Assembly (NCBI RefSeq): GCF_037975245.1
Contig: NC_092582.1
Location: forward strand, 6,858,001 to 6,922,000
DNA from: Apostichopus japonicus
Lineage: Eukaryota; Echinodermata; Holothuroidea; Aspidochirotida; Stichopodidae
Direction of reading: 5' to 3'
DNA: 64,000 bases
Both the position numbers and the translations under genes were made by a program. This document shows, piece after piece, positions 1 to 12,828 of this stretch. Every line of letters starts with the position of its first letter. The first letter of the stretch is position 1. The notes below the pieces were generated by a model. It saw only the letters and a program-made list of their open reading frames with translations, did no database searches and was not told the origin of the DNA.

Positions 1-11
1 GGGGGGGGGTA

Positions 12-650
12 GAGGGATCAGCTGTACCCCTCTTCTCTCAGTGTACATTTATAAAACAAGCTACTTAAATGTCAACTACAACCTCAACAGTTGAAAACAT
101 TGTTCCATAACTAACGAAAATATGGCACCATTTTGCATCCAAGCATCTTTAATAGAACCAAAATTTCCACCAAGAAGGGAAAACTTCCTCTTGAATTTTC
201 CCTCCGACCTGTGTTTCAAAATATATTCATTTCATGAATTCACCATACGTAAAAGAGGCAAAAAATTATACCAGAGACTATGCTGCTCTTCTAACTGATG
301 AGATTTTTCGGTTATCTGACATACCAGCTCTACACTGCTATGATTCGTATGATAAATGGCTACGTCAAAGTATCACCCCATAGTATCAACCAGATTGCAT
401 TAAATAAATATACGTAATTTAGTTTGATCAAATACCATAAAATTGAAATATCCCTCACGTCCTTTTCTATCACATGAGTAATATATTTTATTCACTTAAT
501 TATTAGGTTTGCAATTTCAGTAAAGTATTGCATTTGGTTACAAAAAGAGAAATAAATAACCTAGTGACATGACGTGATTTAAGAGAAGTCCTACTAATGT
601 TATGAGGCAAGCTTTAAATCGTTAGAGAGGAGGTTTAATATATACATTTT
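12..650. other. Unannotated AT-rich sequence
   Basis: After a run of G at the window start, this stretch is AT-rich and has no convincing exon, repeat or RNA signal that I can see. Confidence 0.5.
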
Positions 651-1437
651 CTGTGGGTAACAACATTGCTAGCTTTTAAATATGCTCCCTGTGAGTAACA
701 ACATCGCTAGCTCTTAAAGGTGTTATTCCGTGTGAGTAACACCATTGCTAGCTTTTAAAGGTGTTCCCTGTGTGTAACAACATTGCTAGCTTTTAAAGGT
801 GTTCCCTGTGTGTAACAACATTGCTAGCTTTTAAAGGTGTTCCCTGTGTGTAACAACATTGCTAGCTTTTAAATATGCTCCCTGTGAGTAACAACATCGC
901 TAGCTCTTAAAGGTGTTATTCCTTGTGAGTAACACCATTGCTAGCTTTTAAAGGTGTTCCCTGTGAGTAACAACATCGCTAGCTTTTAAAGGTGTTCCCT
1001 GTGTATGACAACATTGCTAGCGTTTAATGATATTCCATGTGAGTAACAGAATTGCTAGCTCTTAAAAGTGTTCCCTGTGAGTAACAACATTACTAGCTCT
1101 TTAAGGTGTTCCCTCGGAGTAACAACATTGGTAGCTATTAAAGGTGTTATTCCCTGAGTAACAGCATTGCTAGCTTTTAAAGGTCTTCCATGAAATTACC
1201 AACATTGCTGGCTCTTAAATGTGTTATTCCCTGTGAGTAACAACATTGCTAGCTTTTAATTGTATTCCCTGTGAGTAACAACATTGCTAGCTCTTAAAGG
1301 TGTTCCCTGTGAGTAACAACATTTCTAGCTCTTAAAGGTGTTCATCCCTGTGAGTGCCAACATTGCTAGCTTTTAATGGTGTTCCATGTGAGAAACAACA
1401 TTGCTGGCTTTTAAAGGTGTTCTTCCTTTGTGTAACA
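651..1437 (+). repeat. 38-bp minisatellite, about 20 units
   Basis: Tandem array with a unit of about 38 bp. Each unit carries a GTGAGTAACAACATTGC core, the palindrome GCTAGC, then TTTTAAAGGTGTTCC. Units near 781 and 819 are exactly 38 bp apart and nearly identical; others vary from 36 to 42 bp and are more diverged toward the right end. A five-unit block with the variant TTTTAAATATGCTCC starts near 671 and recurs near 864, a shift of 193 bp, so part of the array has a higher-order period. Short open frames inside it are incidental. Confidence 0.95.
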
Positions 1438-2427
1438 TTCCAAATATTTCTTATTATACTTATACTGTGGGCAGAATATATTTTTGCACTATGCAAAAAT
1501 TGATAAATCGCTATTTCGTGAATATTGTAATGTTTAAAACGTACCGACAAGAAGAAGAAAAATAGCAGAATAAATACAAGGACGTTTTGAAAGAAATGCT
1601 TATTACAGGTACTGGTCCGTTTTTAAGAAAAAAAGTTTTCAATCAAGTTGACACAGCCATTGTGTAGTCACGCACAGCTTAAATAATGTTTAAGTTTCAT
1701 ATAAAGTCACTTGATTTACACCTTATCAACATAACAAACCATCACGTCAGAAACATTATAAAACATTCGATTAACATGACGGCCCAAACATGAAAGAATG
1801 TTATCTTACTGGCTTGTTAAAGAAATACATTATCAAATTCTGTTCAACTTAAAATTATGAAGGAAATTGTCAAGAGTAATAATTAAATGCTTGGTGTATC
1901 TGACTAACTCGGTCTAACTGACAATTACATTTAAAAATCCATAGAAGAGGCGTATGCATGTAGTACCTAAAGGCGACATTCTGTAGGTGGTTGTTAATTC
2001 GTTGAGAAATTCTTGGCAGAAGAAATTGATTCGTCTTCACTTAATCTGCCCTATAATTGACGTCCTGATTAGCCTAAAGTGATCACGTGCTTGGCGCATT
2101 ATTTCCATCTAATCGGCTAGTCAATTTCCCTTCCTGAGCAAAGACAGTTGTAAATCATTTCTATTGGCTGACTCGATAGAGCAAAATTAACATTAAAAGA
2201 AAAGCTGTATTGCAGCTTTGGAGTTTTAACTTTATATCACTTTGACAAGGTCTTGTGTAATTATTCACATGTGATCAAATATCCAGCTCAGTCTTAGAGA
2301 TATTTTGTGGTTAAAATCAATCGCTTGTTCTTGATCATATGCCAGTTATTAACCATTTCATATACTATTCAGTCACTGTTTTATTTAAGTGCCACACACT
2401 TAGAGTGTTGTTCTATTTCATTTTTAG
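1438..2427. other. Unannotated AT-rich sequence
   Basis: No convincing exon, repeat or RNA signal seen. It lies between the minisatellite and a weak terminal-exon candidate. Confidence 0.5.
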
Positions 2428-2619
2428 AACGTGTATGCGCCGTATTTCTGGTATAACTTTAGAGGGACATCATGTGTTTTTAAATACCCGGTCTTTCCTT
2501 ACCCAGTCACATATGGTATATCACCATATTTTCGCAATCAACACAAAACGCAATTTTATATACAAGACGCCCGTGGTTACAATCATGTATCCATTGGGTA
2601 TTATAAACATTTATCTTAA
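2428..2619 (+). CDS. Candidate terminal coding exon, unknown protein
   Basis: A pyrimidine-rich tract ending TTTCATTTTTAG (AG at 2426-2427) is followed by an open frame of 63 codons that starts in phase 0 and ends with TAA at 2617-2619. The peptide begins NVYAPYFWYNFRG and is very rich in Tyr and Phe, with a PVFPYPVTYG segment in the middle. It has no motif that I recognise. A longer overlapping frame (2339-2698) looks like chance hydrophobic translation of AT-rich DNA. The splice acceptor and the GC-containing codons favour this shorter frame, but no upstream exon was found, so it may be fortuitous. Confidence 0.25.
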   Translation, partial: NVYAPYFWYNFRGTSCVFKYPVFPYPVTYGISPYFRNQHKTQFYIQDARGYNHVSIGYYKHLS

Positions 2620-5600
2620 AACACTCAGTCTCATTTTCATGAATGACTTAATTTCGCTTTGGCAGGCAATTCCGCCTACCAAGTTTAAATCATTATGAAC
2701 GTTTGTTTTATTACCGATACAGTATACGACCTTTAAATGATCTTGGATAATAACTCTGTAATCGGCCATGCGTCCCCTATAATGTGATTGATTTCATTGT
2801 GTTTATTATAATGTTACACTAGTTATCCACAGGAAATATACATCCTTTACACCATCTTATATTTTATTGTAGACTTTATATAAATTTATAACACCATTAT
2901 GTAACCTTTAATCAATCCCATAATTAAAGGGAGAAATAAACTCATCATGGTTCGCTTTGAATTATTTCAATACCATTAATATATTTGATCTTGGTTCATA
3001 TGTTTTTAGGACTTGAAACGTACGGAACATGATGTTTTCCCCTTTCATTGTATACTTTAGTTTTCCCTATAGATTCCCCTCTCCAATCCACATCTCATAT
3101 AAATCCATCTACAAAGAATAAATTTTGATTCATTTCATATACATGCATAATGATATTTTTAGTGTTGCAAAAACAAAAATAAACTTCCCTTCCTGATTTT
3201 CGATAATCATGTAGATAAGACTGACGATGTCAGAACCCTTCTATAAATATTCTGATTTACAATCAAGAACGTGTTTTGTTGCCTGGGTTATCGCTGTTCG
3301 TTTGAGCGAATGTAGGTCCACAATCGCTGCATATTTGCCACTCTCTCGTCAAAAGTTTAATTGTCATTGTCTATCTGGAAGCCCTAAAGAATAAGATGTA
3401 ATGGACTTTTCTATCAAAGACATGACAAACAGCGATGGTTGATCTAATGAAGTTGAAGATTAGTGCACCCGTGGCTATACCATGGGAGTAATCATGTGTG
3501 TAAGCTGACATTAATTCAGCTTCGAATCATTCTGACTTTAAGAAAAGGAACCAGGGTTCTTCCACAGGAAATTTAAAAAAAAAACATTTACAATTTCGTC
3601 GTTCTACTCCAAAAATATCCGAACGGATATTGAAAGAGACGCGATGCAGTGTAAAACGGAACGAGGTAAGGGCTTCAAAGACTATATAATTTGTTAGCCA
3701 GTACATCATCTTCCCAAACATTATTCAAAGATTTCCAACACAACTGACTGCACCGGTCACGTGGATTTACTATACAAAGCTTGACAAAGCGCTGTATGTC
3801 GATGCTATCGTAAAGTGATCAACTTATGACCACAAAATATGCTTCCTACTGTTTTTGGTCGTTTTTCACTCTTATGGATTGTCATTTATAAATCCTCATT
3901 CGGGGTCTACTATCGCAAATCATCAGTATAGTACCGTATCTCATTATGTCGATTATGTGAAGAACAGATAAATCAATTCTACTGAGGTCTCTCTCTGAAC
4001 TTCATTATATATACTTTTCATCTATTTAACAGCTTTTGACACATTTGTTATTTAAGCTTGCTATCTTAGGTTATTATACACACATCAACGTCATCAGCAA
4101 TGTCACGTGATGTTTACTAATGTATTTCATTTGGAATTGCAACTTCTGTTTTTGAGTCAAAACAGCTTAAGAAGAGATAAAGAAATACAAAACTCTTCTT
4201 TGTAATGAATTACGTTATGTTTTATTTACGTTTTGCTTTCTCATGACTTATTCGTTCCCTGATGTCACAAAATAAACTCTTATAATATTTAATCGATTTA
4301 ATTTACACTTTCTGCCTCAGGTATAAAATGTAATGAGTTTAAGTATTCGGCTGTGCAGATTTTGCGAATAAAAGTAAACAGCGTTTTGGTAGTGTGCTTA
4401 GTGTCGACAACAGGTCATGTGGTCCTGCTTTACATTAGCCTACTTTACTACTTTCCAAATATATGGTGTCGGTAATGAATCCGGGTTTCTTCGTTACCCG
4501 AGGTCAAATCCTGAACGGACTGAACACAGACTATACTGTTACACAAAAATACGAATGTATAGATTTTGCGAACAGTTAGGCTGTACGAGTGTACGGTATA
4601 TAAGGCCTCAGCTTCCAACGTACAGTGAAATTGGCAATGCACTAGGCAAAGACCATGCTGATTCAAGAATGCCAAGATAATGGAAATATCCCATGTCGTT
4701 ATTGTATATAGTCTTACGTTTTATTCTGGCTATCACACATTTTTTTATATCCAATGTTGCGCTTTATATTATGCATTCACAATTACGAAGGGTATAAAAA
4801 TCGATGTGAGCTCTTAAAAATGAAGACGTTCACATTTTGCAAACTGGGTGATGAGAATTGGAGATTTTAGCTAAAACATGTTTGCATAGTGCTGGACCAT
4901 TCACAAACTAACACGTTTGTTGCTTTCTATATACTGTACATTTATTTCGCTCAAGTCACATGATGTTATTCTAGGTTAACAGGAAGTGAAGTGTCGTCGG
5001 CCAACGGAATTGTTCTATATTATTGTGTAAGTTATATACCTAACTTCGATATACAAGAAAAATTCTTACTTCAAAAGGAATATTCAAACTTATCCGAGAG
5101 AAAAATAAAGTTATGAACAATATATTAATATGGAGTACATTTCAAATACGTATAAGAACTTAAAGAAAATAGGGCACGCTTAAAGCTTTACATTTTGGGT
5201 TTATATCGATGATACCACCCAACGTAGCTAAGAATATACTATACAGCATCATGCGAGGTTTCTCTTCTCAGGTCATTAAACAAATAACTGACGTCATCTT
5301 TACTCATTATTATAAAACAAGAGATAAAAGTGCTCAGATAGACATAACAGTCATCCTGAGCTTATGTAGCAGCTTGTCTTAGATATTTGTACAACCCTGG
5401 TATAGACAAACTCCCTCAACCAGCTAAGAACAATGTTGATCCTCTTGGAAGATCCTTCTCTAAAAGTCGTGTCTGTGGGCTGTCATCTTGTAGATATATG
5501 ACGTCACCGTGACAATAGGATCCGCTATCTCTTACCTTATCTGTTTATCTTTATTATATTCCCAAGTGTTAACTGTGTTGACATTAAACCCCCTACCATC

Positions 5601-7840
5601 ATTACGTCAACTAAGAGATTTTAGTTCAGATGTCAACATTTGCAAATCTCATATATACATGTCAGAACAAAATGTAATTAGTTATAAAAATGAAATGACA
5701 ACTGGCTCGATGATGACGTATGTATAAACTTGATCAAATCTTCAGCCTTGTTTGTGAAGGAACATTAAGTGGGTGATGTCTCCCAAATGGTAAAAGTATG
5801 AGATTATTTTAGTTGTTTTGGGATGCTGTTAGACAAATATCTCTACCGCACAGACCAATGATAATGGTAGGGATTTGTCTCCCTTGATAAAAAAGTAGAC
5901 GGTTTTGATCCATTTATCGTCATAGAAGTATTTGCGGAAGATAAACAATATCATGAAAGGTAGTATTGACCAACATGATAACTATATGATAATGATCATA
6001 TGAGTATATCAGCCCTTCCAAACCTTTTTGCTATAAATCGCTTTAAATAAATTCTTCTCCATGATCACAGTGTAGTTTTCGCCTTTGGACTCAAGTGACA
6101 GAAACCAATCATAAAAGGGTAAGTATGTCTACGTCATTCAACGGACTGAATAACATAAAAAACAAGACTGTAATAGAGACGTTTCATCGCTTTCCTACTT
6201 GAGAAATTAGGCCAAGAATGGGGAACAGAAGAAAGAAAAAAAATCCTTAAGGACTAAATTTGCAGTTTTGTCACGAACCGTTGGCCATAAAATTCCGGTA
6301 ATGGTTACTGTAATAGGTTTGCATTTTAAAGATCAGTAGCTTTGATAATATATCACTAATAAGGTTAGGCATGTATGGGGGAAGCGATGAAAACAGGCAC
6401 AGAAAAATGTCAAATTCATGAGACTTTTCCCATTTTTAAGAGGTTTATGAGTATATATACGTCTAAGTGGGAAGTCCTTGTTGACAAATAAAAGCTGTAT
6501 TTGACGTTGAGATGTAGCTATGTTAATTCGATCAAAATTGTTTGACATCCATGCACACATAAATGACTACACTATGGATATACTCTAAGTTACCATGTGT
6601 ACATGGATACCTGAATAACTGAGTTATTTACCTTGTTTTACGTGATATCTCAAACATTTTCACAAACCAAGTAATGCATCACGCCACAAATTTAGTGCAA
6701 TGTTTCGAGGTTTCTCAGCTGTTCTCGAACCACTTTTAGTAAATTAATAGTAGCATCTTGAGATTAATGTTTCAGGTGTGCATGTATCTTGCTTTGAGTG
6801 GCGAAGTATATGTGTATAGTATCAGCCTGTGGCAAATTTGGCATACATTGTATATTATATCTATGTCCACGAACATTAGCTTTGTGATGATTCTTTTTGT
6901 GCAATTTTAAGAGTATTAAAATTTTACAATATTATTCATATGGCAGACCACAAGTATGGTGAAAACGTCGTCGTCTGATTCAACATAAAAAAGAAGCTTT
7001 CAAATGCATAGCTGTTTAACATCTGATCATTTCTCATCAAAGTCCCCTAAGGTATACAAGCCAGTCGATAACCGGAAAATATTGTTTTACCTACGGCTGC
7101 CTTGAAATGCCATAAAGAGCCTTTAGTTTGTCATATATCTACATGTAACTATCTTTTAAGTGGAAGGAAATGTATTTCTTTTCTTGTTTTTTAGTTCTAA
7201 TAAATATGAATTGGTATTCTTTCATTGGACTTTTACTTCTTCCTTATATGCGTCTGATAAAAGTATTTGCAATTTACCAGAGGGATAAGACACACCAGCG
7301 GGATAAGATACAATAGGATAAGAAAAAAACCTTTCAAAAATTCGTATTATGATGATTCCAAAAAGCCCCTGTAATGTTTTGAGAATGTGATTTGCATCGA
7401 TTTTCACAAGACCAGGATGAAGAAAATTACCCTGGGCTATAATTATGATAACAATTTCACATTTTAACTCAAAACCAATGAAATAAAGAGAACACATAGA
7501 AAGACGTCATCTGAAAAGTAGCCAACATAAAGAGGAAACAAGGGAATGATAAACATGTGCACACTTTGTTTTTAACATCTCATTACATATTGTTGTATAC
7601 TAGGCAAAACGGGGTTCATATTACTGTAATAAATAAGAGTCAAGTTAGCTCGTTTTAATAGCGATTTGAAAGGTTTCCTTTCCGGTACATGAAATAATTT
7701 TATCAGTTTAAATTAACATGCCAAACTAAGACATATCTGTGTCTTAGTAATGTAGTTTTTAACATCCTCACCTCTTGTTGGTAACAGCAATTTGAGTTTG
7801 CTGAGGTAAAAGCAGGAGGAATTATGATTGTAATAAATAA
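2620..7840. other. Unannotated AT-rich sequence
   Basis: Long stretch without a supported gene. Open frames are short and compositionally biased; one of 87 codons at 4417-4680 has no splice context or recognisable motif. Two TGACGTCA-like (CRE-type) octamers occur near 5290 and 5503. No tandem repeat or TIR element was recognised. Confidence 0.45.
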
Positions 7841-7930
7841 ATGGTATAAGTGTACTTGCTCTTACAATTATTGAATTATAGGAACCACCAACACACGTTA
7901 CTTTTCCATAATCCCATCTACAATGGTTTA

Positions 7931-8005
<75 letters not shown>

Positions 8006-8240
8006 GCATGTATACCTTTTTCCGCATGTGTTGAACTCATTCTCGGTTATCCGTTGTATAACTAACTAATGGTATAAGTGTATTTGCTCTTACAATTATT
8101 GAATTATAGGAACCACCAACACATGTTACTTTTACATAATCCAGTCTTTAATGGTATATATATATATATATATATAGGTACCTGTATACCTTTTTCCGCA
8201 TGTGTTGAACTCAAGGTCGCTTATCCAATGTTTAAGAAAC
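7841..8240. repeat. 228-bp tandem duplication with (TA)n
   Basis: The segment from ATGGTATAAGTGTACTTGCT at 7841 recurs at 8069, a shift of 228 bp. Both copies hold the same order: GAATTATAGGAACCACCAAC, a (TA)n tract, then ATACCTTTTTCCGCATGTGT and TTGAACTCA. The first copy has 35 TA units and the second about 11, so the microsatellite has length-mutated since duplication. Homology ends near 8240, inside a minus-strand exon candidate. Confidence 0.9.
7933..8002. repeat. (TA)35 microsatellite
   Basis: Uninterrupted alternating TA, about 70 bp, inside the first copy of the local tandem duplication. A homologous shorter tract is at 8155-8176. Confidence 0.98.
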
Positions 8241-8422
8241 AAATGTCGATCCTTTGATGTAGATACATTGTACAGCTCATAGTTGCTGTCTGAGTATAGT
8301 AGTATTATTGGAGAGAATGTTGGCTTTGAGGTGACCCAAACAATTCTGTACGTGCTATCACATAGATACAATATAATACCTTCAGGCACTGACTTGACTC
8401 GCGTCAGGAAAATAACCGCCAT
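8190..8422 (-). CDS. Weak first-exon candidate, unknown protein
   Basis: On the minus strand an ATG at 8422 opens 77 codons that read through to an AAAAAG|GTATAC donor-like site at 8190/8189. The peptide starts MAVIFLTRVKSVPEG, continues with alternating hydrophobic residues and an IVWVTSKPTFSPI segment, and ends near LEFNTCGK. GC content is slightly above the surroundings. The plus strand is also open here for 72 codons, which weakens the case. The last roughly 50 nt of the exon belong to the 228-bp tandem duplication, so a second diverged copy of the exon end lies near 8010-8040. No domain recognised. Confidence 0.2.
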
Positions 8423-9927
8423 TGACTCGACGCTACCTTTAAACCATGTAAAACTGAACAGTTATATTTCTGTTTCATGGTATTTCCATTACATGTGTTA
8501 GAATTGTATCGAACCTAACTTCTTTAGTAATAGTGTGACCTAACGTTTAACTCGACAACGACAAAGCTATTCTTCGTTTCATTAGTAATTGTTCTTAATC
8601 ATAACCAAAATCTTAGATTGTACATGTAAATTATGCTAAGCATTGGTTTCATTCAAAGGTGATGAGGGTATTAAGTTAGGCTGTAAACAGGTGCCTGGGC
8701 AATGCCCAGGAATTTTGTAATCAATCGTATCATAGCCAGCCTTCGTCGTCTCTGGAAGTTTCATTATTTTTCCACAGGTAAATCATTTATATATACTATA
8801 TCTTTTTAAATTCTAACAAAAAAAAGAAGAAAAAAAAGAAAAAGGCCTCTTGATTTTAAGCATGAGAGACTTTTTTTACTTATCCGAAAGGTCAGTATCT
8901 TCAATATTGCAAGAGCTGATAATACTAATTTAAACCTCGTAGGGGTTCTTAATGTTACTAGAAGGCATCTATGTTATGAAGAGGCCAACAATAGAGAATA
9001 AACACGTCGACATCAGAACGTTTGGAAAACACTTTTTGGCGAGGAGTTGTTTACAAAGATATACACTTTAAATAATAAATAAATAAAGCTATTTCAAGGC
9101 TCAAATATGACCAAATTATGATCAAACAGTGCTATCCTCACTATTGAAATATCGTCTGCAGGTTACGTGATAATATTACCAGGTAAGCCATCTTATTAGA
9201 GAAAAAATAGTTTGGACGACACCCACCGACCCCTTCCCCCTCTCTTTAGGCTTAAGCGAGGGGGTCGGGATGTAAAGACCCGAGATCAATTGAGCAGACC
9301 GTGAAAGTATGGAGCTGGCGGTTAAAAATGGGATAATTAATAGTGATTTCCCGTTTTCATATTAATCGTATAAGGAAACTGAAAAATGAAGAAAACGAGG
9401 TCCGGCGGCATACTTGTCCCCAGGGCGCAAGCTGACTCTCTACACCTCTGATTTTCAATAAATAAAGGATATTTAAGTTGTCGTTTTCCCCTGTAAAAGA
9501 AGCGTCAGGGTTGTTTTGAAACAAATCTTCTAGGTATCATTACACATTAAACTAGTCTTTAGCCATAAAGTCAATGAAAGAAATCTTTTCGGATCATTTT
9601 ATTCACTTTTGTCCTCTGCATTAAATTTTCAAATAAAGTGTTAAAAAGTTAATACGTAAATGGTGACGTCTTAAAACAAAGAGTTAAAATGTAGCTGTCA
9701 CCTAATTTGGTGAACCTGGATAAATAATATACTTCTAATACTAAACGACATAACGGGGTGGCATCTTGAATGGCATTCTGTTCTTGTTCATAGAAGTACT
9801 CAAGAAATAAACAATACATTTAGCATTGAATTATAGTGAATATTTATGATTTGGCCATCCTTATTATTCAAAGTGGCCTATTGCATGACGTCTATTCCGT
9901 ATATTTTTCTTGGTATCATTGGCTGCT
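8423..9927. other. Unannotated sequence
   Basis: AT-rich DNA with a purine-rich patch near 8818-8845 and a somewhat GC-richer patch at 9215-9430 (CCCACCGACCCCTTCC region) without an open frame of note. No supported gene or repeat. Confidence 0.4.
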
Positions 9928-9968
9928 GGGGCGAGTGGGAGTGGGGGGGGGGGTAAGGGTAAGGGGGG
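9928..9968 (+). other. G-rich tract, possible G-quadruplex
   Basis: Several runs of three or more G lie within about 40 nt, including one of 11 and one of 6, separated by TAA or A-rich spacers (GGGTAAGGGTAAGGGGGG). The spacing fits an intramolecular quadruplex on the plus strand. Confidence 0.6.
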
Positions 9969-10430
9969 TAAGACCTAACCTCCTTCATTCATGTGCACTA
10001 ACAAAAATCCCAAACAACAAGATCAAAACTCGTACTAGGTTTACTATGCACACATTCGTATGTGTAATGAAAATTTGAGTTGAGGGAGACATTTACTATT
10101 AGATTTGACACTTGCTCCTTGATGAAGTGATTTTTTGTTCAAAGACTTCCCAAGATTCGAGAAAAAAAAGGCAATTTGAAAGTGTTCACTTCAGGAATCG
10201 AATTGTCAAAACAGTACTTTTAGAGTTAATTAATATTTAAATTATAATCTTTGCGAAGTGCATAAGATATCAGTTTCTAAGCTGAACTTGACTTGCAATT
10301 AATTAAGATAATAATTTCTCTTTCCCTCATATCAAGATATGAACGTATTTAGATCGATTGACAAACAAATACCAATGTGTACACATATGTATTGAAAAGC
10401 AACTGTCCTGTGTCCATCTCAACCTCTAAC

Positions 10431-10470
10431 CCACCATGATGTACTATGATGTACCATGATGTACCATGAT
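10431..10470 (+). repeat. 10-bp short tandem repeat, four units
   Basis: Four near-perfect units of GTACCATGAT (first and second with one substitution each). Surrounding DNA from 9969 to 11344 is otherwise featureless. Confidence 0.8.
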
Positions 10471-11344
10471 GATCCTTCAACTCCTATCATTCTTCCATTC
10501 CAACCAAAAATGAAAATTGATAAAGAGCAGATTTGTGTTACCCTTAATTGACGGAAGATTATTTGTTGTTGAAAAGGTGCTTATGTTATCCACTTTCTGC
10601 GTTTTAATTAATTAAAAAAATAGCCTTTATAGTGCTAATTGTGCTTGGTTCATGTTGTATGGAGAACAATATTAAAGTTATTTGTATTTAATGTTTCCTC
10701 ATTGAAGTGGGTGCAAGAAGTCTTGAACTATATAGACTAATTGTGTGAACACGAACGATAGTGTTCTGTTCTTAAAGCTAAACATAATCTTAGTTACTGA
10801 CAACAAACGGAAGGATTCATTCCATTTTAGAAAAGCAAAAGACCGCCCTCTGCTGGTAGCAGTGGCAGAATTGCATGAAGTACTAAAAACATTGCAAAAA
10901 TGGATAATTTTAAACTCACAACTATTTTGGTGAGCTGAACGTTATTCAATCATAGATACAGAGAGTAAATAATACATTAACATCAAAATTAAATTATTGT
11001 AAGTATCGATGCACCTGTCAGACTCCCCTGCTAGTTCCTCAAAAGGAACTTGACATTGCTGATGTTGTAGTAAGCTGAATAATTGAAGATAAATTAGAGA
11101 TTTCGAAATGCGTCGACGAAATCATTTAGTCATTTCTATGGAAAACGTTAAGTTGATGTCAAAATGTTAAGATCCTGTTGCAAATTTAGTAACAATGTTC
11201 AACAAAGGGAGTGTTTGCTCAGTAAATATTTACAATTAGAACATAATGACAATATCCTAACATCTGATGTGCGGAATTCACCGTTGAAAATGACAACAGA
11301 CTACTTATCACATGTTGTCAACTTAAACACAATATGCAGCAATG

Positions 11345-11645
11345 TGATAAATTGATCACTTTTAATTTTTCACTGATTCATCATTTTGATTGCAAAATGA
11401 TGAACTCCGTTCAAAAGTCTTCATTTCAACAAATTGTAGAAAAATGATATAAATTGATCACTTAATTAATATTTTGCAACAAAATGATTAATAACGCTCG
11501 CATCAGGATGTCATCATTTCAACAGTTTGAAGGAACCTGATAAATTGATCATTTAATACATTCGTGAACACATTTATAAGCGAAATGTTTGATTACGGTC
11601 AGAACGTTATCGTTTCAATATTTTGCAGCAAAATGATTTTAGCAG
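11345..11645 (+). repeat. Degenerate ~95-bp tandem repeat, three units
   Basis: TGATAAATTGATCAC-type segments recur at about 11346, 11449 and 11537. Each is followed by TAATATTTTGCAACAAAATG-like sequence and then by a CATTTCAACA segment before the next unit. Unit length varies from roughly 88 to 103 bp and the copies are clearly diverged, so the array is old. Confidence 0.7.
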
Positions 11646-12828
11646 CAAACCTGCAGAGAACGATCTGAACATTTGACGGCACCTTAACGCGTCCATACAT
11701 TTCGGATATAGGAAACTTATCCAGCTTCTCTTGTAGCTCAAAACTTTTAACGGTCACGAAGTGGGATGTTACAAGTGCCATGTATGGCGCGCCAAACCAT
11801 CAGCCGTCATAAAATGATAGGTACGATATGAAACTGAAAGCTTCCATAGACGGAGATATTTGAGTGTGGTAATGAAATAGGTACGGGCGACTAAAACCTT
11901 GCTAGAGTTTACATATAACATAAAAAGTAAAAGAGCGCCATCTTAATTAATTTCACATCACACGGTTGATTTGGTATTCCAAATTTAGTGAAGAAAGCAT
12001 GTTGTTCAATATGAAATGACCTCCAGAAAACGACGAAAATCAAGCAGTTTTTTATTGGGTTGATAATTTTGGCTCACACACACAGTAACTAAGACAATTA
12101 TGCGAAAATCCATCACAATTCGTCGGTCGTGATAAGGTCGCATAAATTTGTCCAAGTGGTATGGTATACTTGTAATTATTCCTATGGTAAATCAAAGTCT
12201 CTAGCGTTAGACGAAAAGTAATGCAATATTACACATATATTTATTCAATGATATTAAGTGAAAAATCAAAAGAAAACGGAAGAAATTCATAAGAATATTT
12301 TGCCCTATTTTGGATTCATACCGTACAGAGAGAAATGACAAGTTTATAGAATCAAAATCATCACCGGTACGCCTAAGTCCTATACAGAAAACTCCGTATC
12401 ATTGGATGTTGGCTGATTTTGGATCGTGAATACAGAATCTTGATAATGAGAACGTTAGGTTTGAAAGAAAGATAACGTATGGAGTGTTCGTAATGTTGGA
12501 AATAGAGGGCGTAGTGCTAAAAACCTTACCAATTTCGTGCATGGTTGTGGTAGATGGGAAAGTCCATACGTAGACTTGAGGTAATTTCGAGGCGAAGTAA
12601 ATTCGATTTCGTTTACACCCATATGGGACTTTTTGTTTTAAACTCAATTACCATGCCCAGCTTTAAAGTTGTTAAGTTGACAGTATGAATAAAGCCTAAT
12701 GTTTCTCTATTAGATAGAGCTTCGTGGTTATAAGTGGTTATACTGTTTGTACGATCGCATTGCAACCTGACATAAAAGTACTGAATAGAGCGGTATACTA
12801 ACCTACGAAAATTAGCTGCAAAATTCAG

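Noticed and set aside
651-1437. CRISPR-like array
   Set aside because: Units are contiguous with no unique spacers; this is a eukaryotic minisatellite.
2339-2698. 119-codon plus-strand frame, the longest in the window
   Set aside because: Hydrophobic AT-codon composition typical of chance; the overlapping shorter frame after a clear acceptor is the better, though weak, candidate.
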